Positions 18,636 to 27,703 of a stretch of 64,000 bases of DNA are shown one piece after another. Location: contig NC_018015.1 of the NCBI RefSeq assembly GCF_000265525.1, positions 1,586,322 to 1,650,321 of the forward strand, written 5' to 3'. The notes beneath the pieces were generated by a model. The model made no database searches. It saw nothing but the letters and a program-made list of their open reading frames with translations, and was not told the DNA's origin. Position numbers and translations under genes: made by a program. Position 1 is the first letter of the stretch, and the number at the start of each line of letters is the position of its first letter. The stretch comes from Thermococcus cleftensis (GTDB lineage: Archaea; Methanobacteriota_B; Thermococci; Thermococcales; Thermococcaceae).

Positions 18636-19109
18636 ATGCCCGGAGTAGACGAGAAGGACAGGGAAATTCTCAAAATCCTCCGTTCGAACGGTAGGATTAC
18701 TCTGACAGAGCTGGGGAAGAGGGTAGGCCTGTCCCCTGCGAGCGTTAAGAACAGGCTTGAGAAGCTCGAAAAGCTCGGTGCGATAAAGGGCTACTCCGCC
18801 GTTATCGACCCGGCTTTCCTGGACGAGTACGTTTCGGCGTTCCTCGAGCTCAAGCTCGCGATAGACGATCATACCGTGGACTCTCTGCTGAAAAAGGTCG
18901 CCGAACTCGAAAACGTCGAGGCGGTTTACAGAAAAACCGGAGAACGGAGTATACTGATAAAGGCCTCGTTCCACGACACGGACGAGGTTAAGGTCTTCGT
19001 CGGGAGACTCAAGGATCTCTTCGGCAAGAACCTCGAGAGGGCCGAGGTGACCCTTATCCTGGACACCTTCAAGGAGGGCTGGATACCCTTCGAGAGAAGG
19101 AGAGGGTGA
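18636..19109 (+). CDS. Lrp/AsnC family transcriptional regulator
   Basis: 157 residues. N-terminal helix-turn-helix DEKDREILKILRSNGRITL with SPASVKNRLEKLEKLGAIKG, then a C-terminal RAM-type ligand domain (alpha-beta, AFLELKLAIDD and SILIKASFHDTDEVKVF). ATG 18636 has GGTGG at the right distance. The stop shares one base with the start of the helicase gene, so the regulator and the helicase are co-expressed. Targets unknown. Confidence 0.92.
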   Translation: MPGVDEKDREILKILRSNGRITLTELGKRVGLSPASVKNRLEKLEKLGAIKGYSAVIDPAFLDEYVSAFLELKLAIDDHTVDSLLKKVAELENVEAVYRKTGERSILIKASFHDTDEVKVFVGRLKDLFGKNLERAEVTLILDTFKEGWIPFERRRG

Positions 19110-21715
19110 TGTCCGTGCTCTTCGTCATCAGGCCGGGAAGGAAGAAGAACGAGCTGGAAGCGTTTTTCATCGAGAGCGAGCCGGAAAAGCTCACCGCGAT
19201 GAAGAACCTGAAGGCTGACAGGATATACCGCTTCATAATGCGCGAGGGGAGGCTCTTCAAGGTCCTTGAGGGGAGCAACTACCGCAATCCGAAGGAGATC
19301 GAGAAGCTCCTCCGGGGGGCAAGAATCGTCCTAGTGAACGCCGATGAGTGGGAGGACTACTTCAGGCGGAGGCTCCAGAACAAGAGGGTTGAGAAGGCCG
19401 AGCTGTGCCGCCTCTGCCTGCTGGAGGGCAGAATAACAGTTCTCACACCCGGAAACCGAATAAAATACCGGGACGAGTACATCTGCGAGCGCTGTGCCGA
19501 GGACGAGCTGAGGAGGGAGCTCCGCTTTCGCTTTAACAGCGTGGCCATGTTCGACCAGGCAAAGAAGCTCCTCGACAGGTTTAGAGACCTCGATAAGGTT
19601 CTCTACGCCTTCGACCCGCGCTTCGACCCGACGAGGCACCCGGAGATAACGAAGTGGGACGAGCTGAAGGCAAAGCACGTAAGAGTTGAGAAGCTCAAAG
19701 TGGACGAGCTGAATCTCCCCGAGAAGTTTAAATCCGTTCTCAAGGCGGAAGGCGTCAGCGAGCTCCTCCCGGTTCAGAGCCTGGCCGTTAAAAACGGCCT
19801 CCTCAAAGGGGAGAACCTCCTCGTCGTTTCGGCAACAGCGAGCGGTAAGACGCTCATAGGTGAGCTGGCGGGCGTTCCGAGGGCGATGGAGGGGAAAAAG
19901 CTCCTCTTCCTCGTTCCGCTCGTTGCCTTGGCAAACCAGAAGTACGAGGACTTCAAGCGGCGCTATTCTAAACTCGGCCTCCGCGTTGCCATTCGCGTCG
20001 GTATGAGCAGGATTAAGACGAGGGACGAGCTGGTGGTGGTCGATACTGGAATAGACGCCGACATCATAGTGGGAACCTACGAGGGCATTGACTACCTCCT
20101 CAGAGCGGGGAGGAAGATAGGGAACGTGGGGACGATCGTCATAGACGAGATTCACACCCTCGACGACGAGGAGCGCGGACCGAGGCTTGACGGCCTGATA
20201 GCGAGGCTGAGAAAGCTCTACCCGAAGGCCCAGTTCATAGGCCTGAGTGCCACCGTCGGAAACCCCGAGGAGCTTGCCAGAGAGCTTGGCTTGAAGCTCG
20301 TCCTCTACGACGAGAGGCCCGTCGATTTGGAGAGGCACATAATCATAGCTAGAAACGAGTCCGAGAAGTGGCGTCACATAGCGAGCCTCTGCCGTGCCGA
20401 GGCGATGAGAAAATCCAGGCAGGGCTACAGGGGCCAGAGCATAGTCTTCACCTTCTCGCGCAAGAGGACGCACGAGCTTGCCGCCTACCTCACGAGCAAA
20501 GGCCTCAAAGCCAAGCCCTACCACTCAGGTTTGCCATACAAACAGAGGAAGCTCACCGAGATGGAGTTTTTGGCACAAAGGCTCGACGTGGTTGTTACGA
20601 CAGCGGCTTTGGGGGCGGGTGTTGATTTTCCTGCATCGCAGGTCATCTTCGAGAGCCTCGCCATGGGCAACAAGTGGTTGAGCGTGAGGGAGTTCCACCA
20701 GATGCTTGGTCGAGCTGGAAGGCCGCTCTACCACGAGAAGGGCAGGGTTTACCTCATAGTCGAGCCCGGGAGAAAATATTCCGCCCAGATGGAGGGGACG
20801 GAAGAGGAAGTGGCGTTCAAGCTTTTAACAGCTCCAATCGAGCCCGTGATGGTGGAATGGAGCGACGAGCTTGAGCAGGACAACGTTTTGGCTCACTCCT
20901 GCGTCTTCAATCGTCTCGACGTCATCGAGGACGTGCAGGATAAATGCCTCGGCGCCAACCAGAGCGCCGGGAAGGTTCTGGAGAAGCTCAGCGGGTACGG
21001 CTTCGTCCGCCTCAAGGGCTCCCTGGTGGAGGTCACGCCCTACGGAAGGGCCGTGAGCATGAGCTTTTTGCTCCCCAGGGAGGCGTCCTTCATAAGGGGC
21101 AACCTTGGAAAGAAGCCAGCCCAGTGGATAGCCGTCAAGCTTTTGCCGTTCGAAAACCTTTACCTGAGCGGGACGCTCCAGAGGGAGCTTGAAGGCGCGG
21201 TTAGGGGAAGAATAAGCGCGAACGTCTTCTCGCCCAGCTTCGCCTCGATCCTTGAGGAGCTGGACAAGGTCATCCCAGAACTCAGCCCCAACGCGGCGGA
21301 GAGGCTGTTCACGATCTATCAGGAGTTCTTTATGTGTCCAGAGGACGACTGCACCGACTACGCGATGGAGCGCGTTAGCAACCTGATAATCGAGCTGAGG
21401 AGGAACGGCAAGCACCCAACCCAGATAGCGGAGCACTTCAGGAAGGTCTACGGCCTCATCGTTTACCCGGGCGACGTCTTCACGTGGCTCGACGGAATAG
21501 TCAGAAAGCTTGAAGCCATCGAGAGGATAGCGAGGGTTTTCGGGGTAGGGACTGCCGAGAACGAGGCGAAGCTTCTCAGGAGGGAGATCGAGGAGGGCAG
21601 GACAATACGAGGGGACCATGGGGGCGGAAGAGGACACCAAGGGTCCTTAGATTGGAGGGGCCGGGAAGGCAGGAAAGATCGGGGAAGGTACGGGAATGGA
21701 AGGAAGAACGGCTGA
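19109..21715 (+). CDS. DEAD/DEAH-box helicase with zinc finger and RGG-like tail
   Basis: 868 residues. An N-terminal region of about 95 residues without known motif is followed by a zinc-finger-like C-x2-C (CRLC) and C-x2-C (CERC) pair, then a superfamily 2 helicase core: Q-type VQSLAVKNGL, Walker A VSATASGKT, DEIH box, motif III LSATVG and motif VI HQMLGRAGRPL. It resembles the Hel308/Ski2 group of archaeal helicases. The last about 35 residues are Gly/Arg/Lys-rich (GGGRGHQG, GREGRKDRGRYGNGRKNG), an RGG-like nucleic-acid tail. Probably acts in RNA or DNA unwinding. Confidence 0.9.
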   Translation: MSVLFVIRPGRKKNELEAFFIESEPEKLTAMKNLKADRIYRFIMREGRLFKVLEGSNYRNPKEIEKLLRGARIVLVNADEWEDYFRRRLQNKRVEKAELCRLCLLEGRITVLTPGNRIKYRDEYICERCAEDELRRELRFRFNSVAMFDQAKKLLDRFRDLDKVLYAFDPRFDPTRHPEITKWDELKAKHVRVEKLKVDELNLPEKFKSVLKAEGVSELLPVQSLAVKNGLLKGENLLVVSATASGKTLIGELAGVPRAMEGKKLLFLVPLVALANQKYEDFKRRYSKLGLRVAIRVGMSRIKTRDELVVVDTGIDADIIVGTYEGIDYLLRAGRKIGNVGTIVIDEIHTLDDEERGPRLDGLIARLRKLYPKAQFIGLSATVGNPEELARELGLKLVLYDERPVDLERHIIIARNESEKWRHIASLCRAEAMRKSRQGYRGQSIVFTFSRKRTHELAAYLTSKGLKAKPYHSGLPYKQRKLTEMEFLAQRLDVVVTTAALGAGVDFPASQVIFESLAMGNKWLSVREFHQMLGRAGRPLYHEKGRVYLIVEPGRKYSAQMEGTEEEVAFKLLTAPIEPVMVEWSDELEQDNVLAHSCVFNRLDVIEDVQDKCLGANQSAGKVLEKLSGYGFVRLKGSLVEVTPYGRAVSMSFLLPREASFIRGNLGKKPAQWIAVKLLPFENLYLSGTLQRELEGAVRGRISANVFSPSFASILEELDKVIPELSPNAAERLFTIYQEFFMCPEDDCTDYAMERVSNLIIELRRNGKHPTQIAEHFRKVYGLIVYPGDVFTWLDGIVRKLEAIERIARVFGVGTAENEAKLLRREIEEGRTIRGDHGGGRGHQGSLDWRGREGRKDRGRYGNGRKNG

Positions 21716-21719
21716 AGGA

Positions 21720-22526
21720 TCAGCCTCCTATCTGCAGCACCAGCTGGGCGGGGTCCCTTATCGCCGGCCCCAGGCCTAGGACGTAGACCATCAGGTACCA
21801 GAGGCGTCTTTCCTCCTCGTCCGGGACCAGCTTCTGGAGGCCGTAGTAGACCACAACAAGAATGAATGTTATCCACGGGTAGTAGAAGTACGCCCCGAAG
21901 TGCTGAACCAGAATGTTCTCCAGCCAGTGAACCTCGCGGTAGCCGTAGAAATGAATCGCCACCACCGTTGACCCCATGTCGTAGAGGTGAGCTAAGACGG
22001 CATAGAGGTAGAGCCTGTCGAAGGGCCGGTACCTGTATATCAGCAGGGCCGGAATCCAGGAGACGAAGGTGTGGATTAGCGTCAGCTCGTAGGGCTCCCA
22101 GCTCTTGGCGTGTGTGACGAGGAGGTAGTTGGCCCCTAGCGCCAGAAGTGCGCCCCAGCCAAAGGTCAGCTTGGGGTATGTCTTCAGCTTCGCGTCCAGA
22201 ACTATCGCGGGGAGCATTACAAAGAACGTCGTGAAGAAGATTCCCGGCGTGAGTATCAGCGGGTTCTGGGGTAGGATCCCCCCATCAACGAGGGCCCTGA
22301 CCGTTGACCCGAAGACGACCATCAGGGTGACCGCCATAAAGAGCGTCCTGTCGATTTTAATCCGGAGGGGTTTCAGTATATACCTATAGGTATATATTGC
22401 ACCGAACCCGAGCAGGAGGGCGTAGACGAGGGTGTTCACAGGGTTGTAACCGCTCCTTGTGAACATGGGTTCCCAGAAGTACTTGTAGAGGAAGTTCCAT
22501 ATCTCGTGTTGGAGTGATTCAAGCAT
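21720..22526 (-). CDS. DUF63 family membrane protein
   Basis: 268 residues, about seven hydrophobic segments. Matches DUF63: an N-terminal YNPVNTLVYALLLG, GSTVRALVDGGILP, and the central YTRS-like helix pattern typical of these archaeal integral membrane proteins. No function is established for the family. Convergent with the helicase gene, four bases apart. Confidence 0.85.
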   Translation of the reverse strand: MLESLQHEIWNFLYKYFWEPMFTRSGYNPVNTLVYALLLGFGAIYTYRYILKPLRIKIDRTLFMAVTLMVVFGSTVRALVDGGILPQNPLILTPGIFFTTFFVMLPAIVLDAKLKTYPKLTFGWGALLALGANYLLVTHAKSWEPYELTLIHTFVSWIPALLIYRYRPFDRLYLYAVLAHLYDMGSTVVAIHFYGYREVHWLENILVQHFGAYFYYPWITFILVVVYYGLQKLVPDEEERRLWYLMVYVLGLGPAIRDPAQLVLQIGG

Positions 22527-22618
22527 CTTATCCCCCCAATCGGAAATCGAGAGGGCAATTTAAATTTCTTTTGGGGAAGGTTTATTAACGTTCCTTTCAA
22601 TGGCCTTTGGGTGATACC

Positions 22619-23002
22619 ATGTACGGCCCGGGCCACCTCGTTGCAATAGGCACTGCAGGCATCTTCGCGTTCCTGTTCAGTCTGTTCATCGCGGCCCTCT
22701 TCCTGTCGCTGGCGGGCAAGCTGATAGGCATAGAGAAGGCCTCAATAGGGAGGGCAATGATAGCCATTCTTGGCGGAGGAATCGTTGGCGGAATAGTGGC
22801 CGTTGTGACCGCGGCAATCTTCCCTCCACTGGCGCCGTTGCTGGCCTTCCTGGCCAATATGTGGGTCATAAAAACCGTCTTTGACACAAGTTGGCTTAAA
22901 GCCTTCCTGGCGTGGCTCCTGTCCTTCATAATAGCAGGCCTCGTGTTCGGCGTGCTGGCGCTGCTGGGCCTCTTCACCATAGGCGCCCTCGCTTCCCTCT
23001 GA
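22619..23002 (+). CDS. Small hypothetical membrane protein
   Basis: 127 residues with three to four hydrophobic helices (FAFLFSLFIAALFLSLAGKL, AMIAILGGGIVGGIVAVVTA, AFLAWLLSFIIAGLVFGVLA). GGTGAT lies before ATG 22619; a TTG at 22607 is rejected. TATA-like TTTATTAA is at about 22581. No recognised family. Confidence 0.65.
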   Translation: MYGPGHLVAIGTAGIFAFLFSLFIAALFLSLAGKLIGIEKASIGRAMIAILGGGIVGGIVAVVTAAIFPPLAPLLAFLANMWVIKTVFDTSWLKAFLAWLLSFIIAGLVFGVLALLGLFTIGALASL

Positions 23003-23064
23003 GGCCATCTTTGTCTTTTGCGGAAGTTATAAATACCAGGAGCGCGTTATCGAAGGTGATGGCC

Positions 23065-23700
23065 ATGTTCTTCAAGCCGGCCGAACTTCAGGCCAAGGAG
23101 GTCAAGCCCTTTGACGGTTTTCCCTTTGGCTTAGGTGAGGGAACCCTGGCCGGCTTCGTGTTCGCGGACGAGCTTTCCGAGACGGTTTTCCTCCACCACC
23201 TGGCCTCGTCTGCCCTGAAAAGCGGTTCGGTTTACCATCTGGGGCCCGGCGGCGTTCTCTCCGTGCGCCTGCTGAAGCGCCTCGCCGAGGACGTCTCAAA
23301 CCTCTACGCCGGCAACGTTTACTCCCTCGACGACCTTCTAAAAGCCCTCGAAGCGGTTGATGACGGCTCGCTCGTCCTCGCCTCCCGCTTTCCCGCCCTC
23401 GCGGGCGTGTCCAGGGAAGGTCTGTTGGAGGTCCGGAAGGCGGTGGACCGGAAGGGCCTCGTTCTCGTCCTGGGGCATTCTACCATCGAGCTGAACGAGC
23501 TCGACCTTCCTTCCGAGTTCAGACGGTTCTATACCCTTCCGGAACTCTTCGATGCCCTGGCAGTTCTGAGAACCAGCTCCTACCGCGGCCACTACCGGCT
23601 CAGCATCACCGTTCTCCGCGCGCCTCCCGACTACGTTTCAAGCCTCGGCGACCACTCCCTGCCTATTGACTCCCTCGTCAAGGCAATTATTCAGTTGTAG
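23065..23700 (+). CDS. Hypothetical protein, RecA-like without P-loop
   Basis: 211 residues, start at ATG 23065 (MFFKPAELQAKEV) with AGGTGAT just upstream. Alternating strands and helices (SVYHLGPGGVLSVRLLKRLA, LVLASRFPALAG, GLVLVLGHSTIEL) resemble the RadA/KaiC family core, but the Walker A is replaced by GPGGVLS, so ATP binding is unlikely. Longer upstream frame rejected because it overlaps the preceding gene and has Arg-rich translation. Overlaps the convergent ecfT by 10 bases. Confidence 0.55.
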   Translation: MFFKPAELQAKEVKPFDGFPFGLGEGTLAGFVFADELSETVFLHHLASSALKSGSVYHLGPGGVLSVRLLKRLAEDVSNLYAGNVYSLDDLLKALEAVDDGSLVLASRFPALAGVSREGLLEVRKAVDRKGLVLVLGHSTIELNELDLPSEFRRFYTLPELFDALAVLRTSSYRGHYRLSITVLRAPPDYVSSLGDHSLPIDSLVKAIIQL

Positions 23701-24452
23701 ATGCTCACGTGGCCTATTCCAAGGGCGTAGCGGAGGTACACCGCCAGTCCGAAGAGGACAAGCACGAGGACGACCGCCGCGTAGTCCCTCGCGCTCATCT
23801 CTATGTCATAGAGAAAGGTTCTCTTCTTAGAAGCCCCAAGGGCCCGACTTTCGAGGGCTATGCTGAGCTCGTGGGCCGTTTTGAGCGATGCAACGAGGAG
23901 GGGAATGAGAACCGCCGTCATCTTCTTTGCCCTGACTATGAAGTTCCCCCTGTCCACCTCCCAGCCCCTGCTCCTCTGGGCGTCCATTATGTTCCTAGAG
24001 AGCAGGTAGAGGGTTGGAATGTAGCGGAGGGCTATCGATATCGTCAGTCCGAACTCGTAGGGCATTCCCAGTCTCACGAAGCCGAGGATAAGGTCGCGCT
24101 GGCTGGTCGTCATCAGGAGGAGAAAGGTCAGGAGGGCAAAGGTGAGGAGCCTCATCGCGAAGGAAACCCCGAAGAGAAGTCCCTTGAGCCTCGGCTCGTA
24201 TATCAGGGGCCACACCACCAGGGTTATGACCACTATCGGCAGGAGGGGCTTCAGGAGCCTCAGTTGCTCCCCCAACCCAACCCCACCAAGCAGCCGCCCG
24301 ACGAGCAGGAAGAGGAAGAACATCGGTATCAGAACGGCTGGATCGTTATAGAGCATGAGCGCGGCTATTCCCGCGGCCGTTCCGATTATTTTCACCCGCG
24401 GGTCGAGGGAGTGCAGGAGGGAATCATTCTCAGTGTAGAAGGGGTAGATCAT
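23691..24452 (-). CDS. ecfT: ECF transporter transmembrane protein EcfT
   Basis: 253 residues. Energy-coupling factor T component that links the ATPase to the substrate-binding S protein. About five hydrophobic segments and the two cytosolic coupling motifs of the family: DAQRSRGWEVDRG and ALESRALGA. Overlaps the ATPase stop by four bases (ATGA). With the adjacent ATPase and BioY it forms a biotin uptake system. Confidence 0.92.
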   Translation of the reverse strand: MIYPFYTENDSLLHSLDPRVKIIGTAAGIAALMLYNDPAVLIPMFFLFLLVGRLLGGVGLGEQLRLLKPLLPIVVITLVVWPLIYEPRLKGLLFGVSFAMRLLTFALLTFLLLMTTSQRDLILGFVRLGMPYEFGLTISIALRYIPTLYLLSRNIMDAQRSRGWEVDRGNFIVRAKKMTAVLIPLLVASLKTAHELSIALESRALGASKKRTFLYDIEMSARDYAAVVLVLVLFGLAVYLRYALGIGHVSIYN

Positions 24453-25240
24453 CTCGCACCACCCGCCAGAGCCTCCACCAGCTCGTCCACGCTCCTCACG
24501 AAACCCACTCCAGCCCTCTCGCTTATCCTCAGGAGCTCGGGCTTTTCAAGGCCGTAGTCGTGCAGTTCCAGGGAGAAGAACTCCTCCACCGGACCGTCGA
24601 AGACTTTCCTGCCCTCGTGGAGCAGAACCACCCTCTCGGCCAGCCTCGCCACCAGCTCCATGTCGTGGGTTATGAGGAAAATCCCGTGCCCCTCCGAGTG
24701 GAGCCTTCTTATCGCCTCTACGACGCCCTCTTCGGACCTTCCGTCGAGTCCCGTCGTGGGTTCATCGAGTATCAGATATTTGGGCTTCATCGCGAGGACG
24801 CACGCTATGGCCAGCCTCTGCTTCTCACCGCCGCTCAGGGAGTACGGTGTTCTCTCCTCAAAGCCCTCCATGCCCACGGCCTTCAGTGCCCACCTGACGC
24901 GCTCCTCGATCTCTTCCTCACTCAGTCCGAGGTTTCTGGGTCCAAATGCCACCTCGCGAAAAACGTTCTCCTCGAAGAACATGTGCTCGGGGTTCTGGAA
25001 GACGTAGCCGACCGTGCGCGAGAGCTCCGCCACCGTGTGCTCGCGAGTGTCCATTCCGTCCACGAGAACCCTCCCCCTAGTCGGCTTCAGAAGGCCGTTC
25101 AGGTGCTTGGCCAGCGTTGTCTTTCCGCTCCCGTTGGGACCGACTAGGGCGACTATTTCCTGACCCATCTCGAAGCTGACACCGCGAAGGGCCTCCCTGC
25201 CGTTCTCGTAGACGTGCCAGACGTTTTCGGCCTTCAGCAT
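24449..25240 (-). CDS. ecfA: ECF transporter ATPase (EcfA)
   Basis: 263 residues. Walker A GPNGSGKTTL, Q-loop GYVFQNPEHMFFEE (the ECF-type Gln-loop), signature LSGGEKQRLAIA, Walker B ILDEPTTGLD and switch His in FLITHDMEL. Start at ATG 25240 (MLKAENVWHVYENG); the 17 extra upstream codons are not protein-like. Only one ATPase gene is present, so it probably works as a homodimer with EcfT. Confidence 0.95.
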   Translation of the reverse strand: MLKAENVWHVYENGREALRGVSFEMGQEIVALVGPNGSGKTTLAKHLNGLLKPTRGRVLVDGMDTREHTVAELSRTVGYVFQNPEHMFFEENVFREVAFGPRNLGLSEEEIEERVRWALKAVGMEGFEERTPYSLSGGEKQRLAIACVLAMKPKYLILDEPTTGLDGRSEEGVVEAIRRLHSEGHGIFLITHDMELVARLAERVVLLHEGRKVFDGPVEEFFSLELHDYGLEKPELLRISERAGVGFVRSVDELVEALAGGAR

Positions 25241-25331
25241 CGCTTCACACTCTTCGGCTGGATTTAAAAACGTTCCCAACGGCGACGGCAAAAGGTTTTA
25301 AGGCTCCCCTCCAGCATCTCTCGGTGGTTAC

Positions 25332-25850
25332 ATGAACGCCAGGGAGACTTCCTTTGCCGCCCTCTTCGCGGCCCTAACCGCGGTCGGTGCCCAGATAAGC
25401 ATACCCATAGGCCCGGTTCCGATAACGCTTCAGGTTCTGGTCGTTCTCCTGAGCGGGCTCGTCCTCGGGCCGAGGCTCGGCTTTCTGAGCCAGCTCGTTT
25501 ACGTGGTCATGGGTGCCGTGGGGCTCCCGGTGTTCGCCGGTTTTCAGGGCGGGTTCGCGGTGCTCTACGGGCCGACTGGGGGGTACATAGTCGCGTTTCC
25601 AATAGCGGCGTTCATAGCGGGGTATGTGGCCGAAAAAACTGGAAAGAAAAGCGGCATGCTCGGAGGCTCCCTGGTCGGGGTCGGGGTAATATACCTCCTG
25701 GGCTGGCTGAGGCTCGGCCTTTTCCTTGGGGGAGACTTTCAGAAGGCCTTCCTCCTTGGGGTGATGCCGTTCCTGCCCGTTGATGCAATAAAAGCTGGAG
25801 TGGCGGTTTTGATAGCAGACAGGGTCAGAAAAGCAATAGAAATAGGGTGA
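25332..25850 (+). CDS. bioY: Biotin transporter substrate-binding subunit BioY
   Basis: 172 residues, six membrane helices. BioY signature: AQISIPIGPVPITLQVLVVLL near the N-terminus, then GLVLGPRLGFLSQLVYVVMG and GPTGGYIVAFPIAAFIAGY. It captures biotin for the EcfTA module encoded divergently just upstream. A TATA-like element (TTTTAAGG, about 25294) supports this start. Confidence 0.95.
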   Translation: MNARETSFAALFAALTAVGAQISIPIGPVPITLQVLVVLLSGLVLGPRLGFLSQLVYVVMGAVGLPVFAGFQGGFAVLYGPTGGYIVAFPIAAFIAGYVAEKTGKKSGMLGGSLVGVGVIYLLGWLRLGLFLGGDFQKAFLLGVMPFLPVDAIKAGVAVLIADRVRKAIEIG

Positions 25851-25858
25851 ATGGCAGA

Positions 25859-26890
25859 TCACCAGTCGGCCATTCCCTCTTCAAGTATTCCTACTGCCTG
25901 CTTCTGGTGAAGCGCCGCCTTTCTCAGGTCTATGAAGATGTAGATCCTCGGGAAGTTCGCAACAACCGGCCCGTACTGGCTCGCGTTGGCGTAGTAGTCA
26001 GCGGCTGTGTCGTTCTGTATCGTCGCCAGACCGAGGGTTTCGTTGTCCAGCCCCCCATCGAGGGCCTCCCCGTAGAGGGTGTTGTATCTGTCGAGGTTCC
26101 TGTGGTACTGAATGTAGTAGTAGAAGTTGAATAACATCACGTTTATTCCCTTTTGAGCCGGTGTCTCAGGTGTGGGAACCACTTGGGAGTAACCCAGGTT
26201 GTTCAGTATCATCTCCCTGTAGAACGCCTCCCATTCGGGCCCCTTTCTTGCGACGCTGTATTCGATGGTAAGGCCTGTTACAAACACCCTGCCGTTTCCA
26301 AGGGTGTAGACTGCAGTGCTCGGCCTGCCGTACTCGGGAGTTCCCGATGGTGCCTGAACTGTGATTATCTCCGCGTCGGCGGGAAGGTTGTTGAGGTAGG
26401 CGTGGCTTGCGTAACTGCTGGCGAGGGTCGTGTTGTTGGCGATAACGTAATCCCTGCGTGAGTAGCTCTTGGTCAGCGTCACGTCCCTGGGCAGGGGTGT
26501 CGTCCACACTCCACCGCCCCAGCCCCAGTTGGCGGCGTGGATTTCGAGGACCCTTCCTGCCCTTACGTAATCCTCCAGCTTGCCCATCTGTGGCCCTATT
26601 TCGTCGTAAAAGTCCTGGGACTGGTCGCTTACAATGATAATCATGTCGTACGCATCTATTAGGGTCTGGGCTGTTCTGTTCTGAAGTTCCGTACTCGTCA
26701 TGACGTCGTATGGTACCCCCATGCCCGTGAGGGTATACTCAACAGCAGGCGTACCCCAGGCGTCAGAGTTCTTTAAAACCAGCACGTTGTAATCCGTCAG
26801 GGGCTTTGCGGAAGCCGACGGGGGCCCCAGCACTGCCACCAGACTGAAAAGCATGAGCAGCGATACCGCTGCGCTCAAAATTTTTTTCAT
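25859..26890 (-). CDS. Secreted hypothetical protein, amidotransferase-like
   Basis: 343 residues. Signal peptide (MKKILSAAVSLLMLFSLVAV). The body has alternating strands and helices: YNVLVLKNSDAWGTPAVEYT, YDMIIIVSDQSQDFYDEIG and NGRVFVTGLTIEYSVARKG, similar in plan to the CGP-CTERM protein at 16271. Here no CGP-CTERM or membrane anchor follows: the protein ends AVGILEEGMADW, so it should be released or surface-bound otherwise. The stop is 8 bases from convergent bioY. Function unknown. Confidence 0.78.
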   Translation of the reverse strand: MKKILSAAVSLLMLFSLVAVLGPPSASAKPLTDYNVLVLKNSDAWGTPAVEYTLTGMGVPYDVMTSTELQNRTAQTLIDAYDMIIIVSDQSQDFYDEIGPQMGKLEDYVRAGRVLEIHAANWGWGGGVWTTPLPRDVTLTKSYSRRDYVIANNTTLASSYASHAYLNNLPADAEIITVQAPSGTPEYGRPSTAVYTLGNGRVFVTGLTIEYSVARKGPEWEAFYREMILNNLGYSQVVPTPETPAQKGINVMLFNFYYYIQYHRNLDRYNTLYGEALDGGLDNETLGLATIQNDTAADYYANASQYGPVVANFPRIYIFIDLRKAALHQKQAVGILEEGMADW

Positions 26891-27008
26891 AATACTCTCT
26901 CCTTTTTGGTCCGAACCGAGCAGAAGAACTTTTCGGGACTCCTACCCTTAGTTTATTGTAGGCTTTGAACTATTTAAGCCTTCTTACATAATTTTGAAGT
27001 GTTTCCAA

Positions 27009-27608
27009 TCAAATTTGGCTTCTCATCTTTTCCAGCGTCTCCTCAGCGAACCTGACGTCGAAGGAGTTCCGCACCCTGAAGAAGCTCAGCGTGACCTTCG
27101 GGTTCCTCTTCGCCAGTTCCTCAATTGGCAGCGGTTCGTAGTCGAGGAACTCCACTACCCTGCCCAGGCTCCGGTATCCCTCGGCCAGTGCCGCCTCAAT
27201 GGCATCGGCAAGGGCGTCAGGCTCGTAAACCGCATGCGTAACCTCTGCCGTCCCGTCCCTCCAGACGGGTATCAGGGCCTCCGGCTCGTTCTCGTAGAAG
27301 AGGCCCGTCATGTAGTTCACGAGGAAGGGCATTATCAGCGGCATGTTGCCCTCGGCCAGGAAAAACGGCGCTTCCGGGAGGGCCTTCAGGAGAGCCTCCA
27401 TCTTGCCCCTCGCGGAAACAGGAAGGGGATTCGAGACGTGGAGTGAATAAACCCTGAGTCTGTCCCTCCTGACCACAGTGATGACCTCGTCTATCCTCTT
27501 GCTCATCAAAAGCCTCCTCTCGGTGAGCTTAATCACAGGTTCATCAGCCACTGGAACAGTGTAGTTCTCCCACTTCTTTTCAGGGAACGCTATCACGTAG
27601 GCCCTCAT
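27009..27608 (-). CDS. MobA-like nucleotidyltransferase family protein
   Basis: 199 residues. N-terminal beta-alpha-beta core of the NTP-transferase fold (DEVITVVRRDRLRVYSL), a short PFFLAEGNMPLIM in the place of the catalytic Asp/Pro loop, and RSLGRVVEFLDYEPLPIEEL at the molybdopterin-guanine-dinucleotide-type C-terminus. The N-terminal nucleotide loop (LAGG) seen in active MobA is not visible, so activity is doubtful. A poor fit elsewhere; assignment is tentative. Confidence 0.5.
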   Translation of the reverse strand: MRAYVIAFPEKKWENYTVPVADEPVIKLTERRLLMSKRIDEVITVVRRDRLRVYSLHVSNPLPVSARGKMEALLKALPEAPFFLAEGNMPLIMPFLVNYMTGLFYENEPEALIPVWRDGTAEVTHAVYEPDALADAIEAALAEGYRSLGRVVEFLDYEPLPIEELAKRNPKVTLSFFRVRNSFDVRFAEETLEKMRSQI

Positions 27609-27649
27609 GGTCTCGAGTCTGCGGCTGGGTTTAAAAACCTCGGGGAAAG

Positions 27650-27697
27650 TTTTATATACTTTGAGTTACTAAAATTCTCGCGAAGAAAACGGAGGTG
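27650..27697 (+). promoter_or_regulatory. TATA box and ribosome site of the DUF1931 gene
   Basis: TATA-like TTTTATATAC at 27650-27659 and GGAGGTG at 27691-27697. The distance between them suits a transcription start near 27682. GTG 27704 is six bases after the ribosome site; ATG 27698 touches it. Confidence 0.6.
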
Positions 27698-27703
27698 ATG
27701 GCA

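Noticed and set aside
22912-23064. N-terminal extension of the RecA-like hypothetical gene
   Set aside because: The upstream part overlaps the preceding gene and is Arg/Pro-rich; ATG 23065 has a proper ribosome site.
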